Of a stretch of DNA of 64,000 nucleotides, positions 60,599-64,000 are shown in pieces. Source of the stretch: Bacillota bacterium (GTDB lineage: Bacteria; Eremiobacterota; SpSt-956; JAKJGF01). Under the pieces are notes generated by a model that saw only the letters and a program-made list of their open reading frames with translations, was not told the origin of the DNA and searched no databases. Where the stretch lies: NCBI GenBank assembly GCA_029555925.1, contig JAKPQU010000630.1:5118-69117 (forward strand), read 5' to 3'. Position 1 is the stretch's first letter. The number at the start of each line of letters is the position of its first letter. Made by a program: the position numbers and the translations under genes.

Positions 60599-60690
60599 TC
60601 GTGATGCGTAATGCGTAATGCGTGATGCGCAGGGTAAGGCTGCTCACTTTTCACTTTTCACGACTCACGACTCACAAATCACGACTCACT
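60599..60690. repeat. Opposed heptamer arms between rsmG and sdhA
   Basis: TGC-class units next to rsmG, a GCAGGGTAAGGCTGC-like hairpin and reverse TTTTCAC/CGACTCA units. With the arrays and promoter below it accounts for most of the 60556-60867 gap. Confidence 0.85.
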
Positions 60691-60698
60691 TTTTATAC

Positions 60699-60727
60699 TT
60701 GTTAAACATAATTTTAGATGTTATAAT
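60699..60727 (+). promoter_or_regulatory. Promoter of the sdhAB-hicAB operon
   Basis: TTGTTA (60699-60704), a 17-base spacer and a consensus TATAAT (60722-60727), 140 bases upstream of sdhA. Confidence 0.6.
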
Positions 60728-60802
60728 GATAAATTATAATTTTCAATAAAGCTGATTAATAGACAGTCATAGTCAGGCTGACCGGCAGTAAAACAATAAT
60801 AA

Positions 60803-60838
60803 TCCTCGCGTCACGTGTCACGCGTTACGCGTTACGAT
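60803..60838. repeat. Reverse CGC-class heptamers upstream of sdhA
   Basis: GCGTCAC, GTGTCAC and GCGTTAC units ending CGATT, then a ribosome site AAGAGG. The array lies inside the presumed sdhA leader. Confidence 0.8.
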
Positions 60839-60867
60839 TCTAAATAACTAACGAAAGAGGATTACAG

Positions 60868-62604
60868 ATGGAGAGTATTACAAAAACATTAAACCATAAA
60901 GTCATAATCATAGGTTCAGGCATGGCAGGTCTCAGAGCGGCAGTAGAACTGGCAGGCTCAACAGATGTTGCAGTTATAAGTAAAGTATTCCCTACCCGTT
61001 CCCATTCAGGAGCAGCCCAGGGAGGTATTACGGCAGCTCTCGGTAATGAAGAAGAAGATAATCCTGAATGGCATATGTTTGACACAGTCAAAGGCAGTGA
61101 TTACCTGGGAGATCAGGATGCAATTGAAATTATGGTAAATGATGCGCCAAGAGCAATTATAGAACTCGAACACATGGGAGTTCCTTTCAGCAGAAATTCG
61201 GAAGGTAAAATAGGACAGAGAGCATTCGGAGGACATACGAAAGATTACGGCAAAGGCCCTGTAAAGCGTGCCTGTTATGCCTCTGACAGAACAGGAAGAG
61301 TTATTTTAGATACACTTTTTGAACAATGTTTAAAAAGAGGGGTAAAATTTTACTCTGAATTTCAGGTAATAGATCTGCTGTTTTATGACGGAAGATGTTA
61401 TGGAGCAATCCTTATGGAACTTTCTACGGGAGAATTCTGTAAAATTTATGCCAGTTCAATAATGCTGGCCACAGGAGGTTTCGGAAAAATTTATAAAACC
61501 ACTTCAAACTGTTTTTCCAATACAGGTGAAGTAGTATCTATGATATTTCAAAAGGGACTGCCTCTTATGGACATGGAATTTGTTCAATTCCATCCTACAG
61601 GCATAAGAAAACATGGCATACTGATAAGTGAAGCTGCAAGGGGGGAAGGGGGTATTCTTCGTAACGGTAAAGGCGAGAGATTTATGGAGCGTTACGCTCC
61701 CGTTATAAAGGATCTTGCTCCTAGAGACATCATATCCCGGTCAATACTCAGAGAAGTGCATGAAGGAAGAGGTATTGACGGACAGGATTATGTACATCTC
61801 GATCTTACACACCTGGATACAGATACAATAGAAGATAAACTGTGGGAAATAACATCTTTTGCAAGGCTTTACGGAGGAGTGGACCCTGTAAAGGAACCTG
61901 TTCCTGTTCAGCCTACATGCCACTATATGATGGGAGGAATTCCAACAGACTGTGACGGTCATGTAATATCTGATTCAAAAGGAACGACCGTTCCCGGCCT
62001 TTTTGCTGCAGGAGAATGTGCCTGTGTATCAGTCCACGGTGCAAACAGACTGGGGTGTAATTCTCTTCTGGATCTTGTAGTCTTCGGCAGGAGAGCCGGT
62101 AAATCTATCAGAACATGGTTAAAAGAAGATTCTGACCTGATTGATGTGAATATAGAATCAGATGTAATTTCAAAAATAGACAAACTTTTATCCTCTACAG
62201 GAAAAGAAAAATTATCATTAATAAGACAGAGCCTTCAGCAGATTATGATGGATAACTGTTCCGTATTTCGTGATGAATCAGGACTTATGAAAGCAAAAGA
62301 AAAAATACAGGAACTGAAAGAACGATACAGCCATGCAGGTATCATCGGGAAAGACAAAATCTTTAATATGGAAATCATGGAAGCAGTTGAATGTGAACAC
62401 CTTTTAAATCTAGCAGACATCACAGTTGAAAGTGCATTGTACAGAAAAGAAAGTCGTGGTGCCCATTACCGTGAAGATTATCCGGAAAGAGACGATAAAA
62501 ATTATCTTTCTCACACTATGGCTTTTAAAGATGGCACGAACATAAGGATCGAAACAAAACCTGTAAAGGTTACTAAATTTGAGCCGAAGGTAAGAAGCTA
62601 TTAA
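60868..62604 (+). CDS. sdhA: Succinate dehydrogenase/fumarate reductase flavoprotein subunit
   Basis: The protein has 578 residues, normal for SdhA/FrdA. An FAD-binding motif GSGMAGLRAAVEL (17-29), RSHSGAAQGGI with the histidine that binds FAD covalently, QFHPTG, the catalytic REVHEGRGI region and HGANRLGCNSLLDLVVFGRRAG are all present. It interconverts succinate and fumarate and passes electrons to SdhB. A ribosome site AAGAGG lies 8 bases before the ATG. No cytochrome or membrane-anchor gene (sdhC/sdhD) lies on either side, so the complex anchor must be elsewhere, or the enzyme is soluble. Confidence 0.93.
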   Translation: MESITKTLNHKVIIIGSGMAGLRAAVELAGSTDVAVISKVFPTRSHSGAAQGGITAALGNEEEDNPEWHMFDTVKGSDYLGDQDAIEIMVNDAPRAIIELEHMGVPFSRNSEGKIGQRAFGGHTKDYGKGPVKRACYASDRTGRVILDTLFEQCLKRGVKFYSEFQVIDLLFYDGRCYGAILMELSTGEFCKIYASSIMLATGGFGKIYKTTSNCFSNTGEVVSMIFQKGLPLMDMEFVQFHPTGIRKHGILISEAARGEGGILRNGKGERFMERYAPVIKDLAPRDIISRSILREVHEGRGIDGQDYVHLDLTHLDTDTIEDKLWEITSFARLYGGVDPVKEPVPVQPTCHYMMGGIPTDCDGHVISDSKGTTVPGLFAAGECACVSVHGANRLGCNSLLDLVVFGRRAGKSIRTWLKEDSDLIDVNIESDVISKIDKLLSSTGKEKLSLIRQSLQQIMMDNCSVFRDESGLMKAKEKIQELKERYSHAGIIGKDKIFNMEIMEAVECEHLLNLADITVESALYRKESRGAHYREDYPERDDKNYLSHTMAFKDGTNIRIETKPVKVTKFEPKVRSY

Positions 62605-62605
62605 T

Positions 62606-62786
62606 CAGTGAACAGTTATCAGTTATCAGTGACCGGTGATGAGTAGTATGTAATTCGTCATATACTCTATAGCAAGGACTAGAGTTTAAATTCAACCGGC
62701 AATAAACCTTATTAAACTCTATTCATCACTCACCGGTGACAGAACACTGGTCACTGGTTACTGCTCACTGTTCACGACTCACTATT
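62606..62786. repeat. Long inverted array of GTGAACA/GTTATCA heptamers
   Basis: Between sdhA and sdhB, CAGTGAACAGTTATCAGTTATCAGTGACCGG is answered at the other end by reverse CGGTGACAGA, CACTGGTCACTGG, CTGCTCACTGTTCAC and GACTCAC units. The two arms could pair. A variant of the common heptamer (GTGACCA, GTGAACA, GTTATCA). Confidence 0.75.
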
Positions 62787-62801
62787 GAAAGGGGAAACAC
62801 A

Positions 62802-63515
62802 ATGACATATCTTTTCAGAATATACAGATATGATCCGCAAAAAGATAAAGAACCCTATTATATGGATTACAGACTTGAAGTAGAGCCGAATGAAAGAATT
62901 CTTGACTGTCTGAACAGGATAAGATGGGAAATGGATCCCACCCTTTCTTTTCGTATGTCCTGCGCCCACGGTGTATGCGGTTCGGACGGTATGAAGATAA
63001 ACGGCATCTGCAGTCTTGCCTGTCAGAAAAGCATAAAAGACTACAGTGGCGATACCATTACAGTAGATCCTCTTCCCAATTTCCCTGTTATAAAAGACCT
63101 CATAGTTGACCTGGAAGCATTTTTTGAAAAATACAGAAGCTTAAAACCATATCTGATAACAGATGAAAAAGCACCTGAAGGTGAAAGACTTCAGACTATA
63201 GAAGAAAGAAAAACCTTCGATGAAGCAATCAGATGTATACTCTGTGCATGCTGCACCGCATCATGTCCTGTGACAGAAAACAGTGAAAACTTCAGCGGAC
63301 CTGCAGCCATATTGAGATCTTTCCGGTATCTCTTCGATTCGAGAGACAGAGGATATAAGGAAAGAATTGCCATGCTTGACACCACAGAAGGAGCACATGG
63401 ATGTAAAGGCCACGGAAAATGCACTGAAGTATGTCCGAAAGAAATTCAGGTAGCAAAAGCAATAGGAAAGACAAAAAAGAAAATCTACGATCTAAAAAAA
63501 CAGGATAATTTATGA
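62802..63515 (+). CDS. sdhB: Succinate dehydrogenase/fumarate reductase iron-sulfur subunit
   Basis: The protein is 237 residues from ATG 62802 (GAAAGGGG upstream). The [2Fe-2S] site has C54, C59, D62 and C74 (SCAHGVCGSDGMKINGICSLACQ). The [4Fe-4S] and [3Fe-4S] ligands are C145, C148, C151, C155 (CILCACCTASCP) and C201, C207, C211. It carries electrons from the flavoprotein. The upstream extension to 62736 is repeat-encoded and is excluded. The last codons overlap the hicA start as ATGA (63512-63515), so the toxin is translated with it. No anchor subunit gene follows. Confidence 0.92.
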   Translation: MTYLFRIYRYDPQKDKEPYYMDYRLEVEPNERILDCLNRIRWEMDPTLSFRMSCAHGVCGSDGMKINGICSLACQKSIKDYSGDTITVDPLPNFPVIKDLIVDLEAFFEKYRSLKPYLITDEKAPEGERLQTIEERKTFDEAIRCILCACCTASCPVTENSENFSGPAAILRSFRYLFDSRDRGYKERIAMLDTTEGAHGCKGHGKCTEVCPKEIQVAKAIGKTKKKIYDLKKQDNL

Positions 63516-63715
63516 AAATACGTGATATAATAAAATTAATAGAAGAAGATGGATGGTATAAAGTAACACAGGAAGGAAGTCACAGACAATATAAACATGC
63601 CAGTAAAAAAAGTCGTGTTACAATAGCCGGCCATCCTGGTGATGATATTCCAACTGGAACACTTAACAGTATACTGAAACAGTCAGGAATAAAATCAAAA
63701 ACCAGAAGGGGTTGA
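63512..63715 (+). CDS. hicA: HicA-family mRNA interferase toxin
   Basis: The protein has 67 residues with a double-stranded-RNA-binding-like fold. KIRDIIKLIEEDGWYKVTQEGSHRQYKH carries the catalytic H24 in the GSH motif, and a VTIAGHPGDDIPTGTLNSILKQSGI block completes the family pattern. HicA toxins cleave mRNA and are neutralised by HicB. The ATG overlaps the sdhB stop (ATGA). An unusual arrangement, because toxin translation would then follow a metabolic gene. The hicB gene follows after five bases. Confidence 0.92.
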   Translation: MKIRDIIKLIEEDGWYKVTQEGSHRQYKHASKKSRVTIAGHPGDDIPTGTLNSILKQSGIKSKTRRG

Positions 63716-63720
63716 AAAAA

Positions 63721-63927
63721 ATGAAATATTTAGCCATAATAGAACAATCTACAAATAACTTTTCAGCATATATACCTGATGTACCGGGTTGTATCGCTAC
63801 AGGGAAAACAATCCCGGAAGTTACGGAAAATCTTAAAAAAGCTCTCGAAATGCATCTCAAAGGAATGGAAGAAGACGGCGAACCGTTACCTGTCCCCCTG
63901 TCAGAAGCACATTATATAGCTATATAA
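63721..63927 (+). CDS. hicB: HicB-family antitoxin
   Basis: The protein is 68 residues from ATG 63721, with AAGGGG eight to nine bases upstream (the TTG at 63712 is less likely). It shows the HicB partial RNase-H fold: YLAIIEQSTNNFSAYIPDVPGCIATGKTIPEVTENLKKALEMHLKGM. There is no C-terminal DNA-binding domain, so it is the short form that would not bind an operator by itself. It neutralises HicA by direct binding. Confidence 0.9.
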   Translation: MKYLAIIEQSTNNFSAYIPDVPGCIATGKTIPEVTENLKKALEMHLKGMEEDGEPLPVPLSEAHYIAI

Positions 63928-63971
63928 AGAGGTGAAAGAATAAGGGTAAGAATTGATTGGTAGGAGTTATT

Positions 63972-64000
63972 CTCTTCACTCTTCACTCTTCACTCTTCAC
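63972..64000. repeat. TTCACTC heptamer array, runs off the window end
   Basis: Four perfect TTCACTC units at the right edge; the array continues beyond the window. Bases 63928-63971 show no gene. Confidence 0.8.

Overview
This 64 kb window is AT-rich, gene-dense chromosomal DNA from an uncultured-type bacterium. I cannot place it in a phylum. A diderm envelope is suggested by family-9 and GT-C glycosyltransferases and several lipoprotein signals. A large set of signalling and scaffold proteins (Ser/Thr kinase, PP2C, WD40, TPR, NHL, HEAT, FGE domains) points to a complex lineage of the kind seen in several candidate phyla. There is no phage, integrase, transposase gene or CRISPR array, and I recognise no rRNA or tRNA.

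Layout. 0.1-7.2 kb: surface-polysaccharide genes (NeuD-like acyltransferase, two-domain GT2, GT9, methyltransferase, GT2). 7.4-11.8 kb: a Mth938-like protein, a TtcA-type PP-loop ATPase, a receiver-histidine kinase, and a TtcA-PAS-histidine kinase fusion. 12-26 kb: PP2C phosphatase, inositol monophosphatase, PstS-like lipoprotein, CsgG-like/TPR, NHL and WD40 exported proteins, a zinc-ribbon/Ser-Thr kinase/TPR protein, a TPR-FGE protein and a double-parvulin lipoprotein. 26.5-30.4 kb: a small protein with four KPTCYAP repeats, a 16-bp-stem attenuator, two paralogous radical SAM/SPASM enzymes and a convergent flavoprotein, which together look like an unassigned RiPP-type locus. 30.6-39 kb: two HEAT-repeat proteins around prfA-prmC and a GT-C membrane protein. 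39-46 kb: an ATP-grasp enzyme and three large membrane GT-C/YfhO proteins. 46-53 kb: SprA-like metalloprotease, a frameshifted U32 peptidase, an amidase, a GDPD with a glycine-zipper insert, mazEF and a DUF6765-like protein. 53.6-57.2 kb: an EamA exporter, a second ATP-grasp and an SbnB-like dehydrogenase, forming a compact small-molecule cluster. 57-64 kb: TPR protein, PhnD-like lipoprotein, rsmG, sdhAB without anchor genes, and hicAB fused to the sdhB operon by an ATGA overlap.

The most pervasive feature is not a gene. Most long intergenic gaps hold tandem 7-bp units of the form GTGANNN/GTAANNN (NNN mainly CGC, TGC, GTC, AAA, AGG), often as two opposed arms around a short palindrome. The forward arm has TGA/TAA in all three frames within 21 bp, and many genes (PP2C, prfA, prmC, the radical SAM pair, TPR protein and others) take their stop codon from it. 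The reverse arm is stop-free, which creates spurious N-terminal extensions of the type ASRITHHASR. I corrected starts where such an extension was followed by a better start. Two small inverted-repeat (MITE-like) families carry heptamers inside them.

Promoters, terminators and start choices are read by eye. Family names rest on motif recognition, not on database searches.
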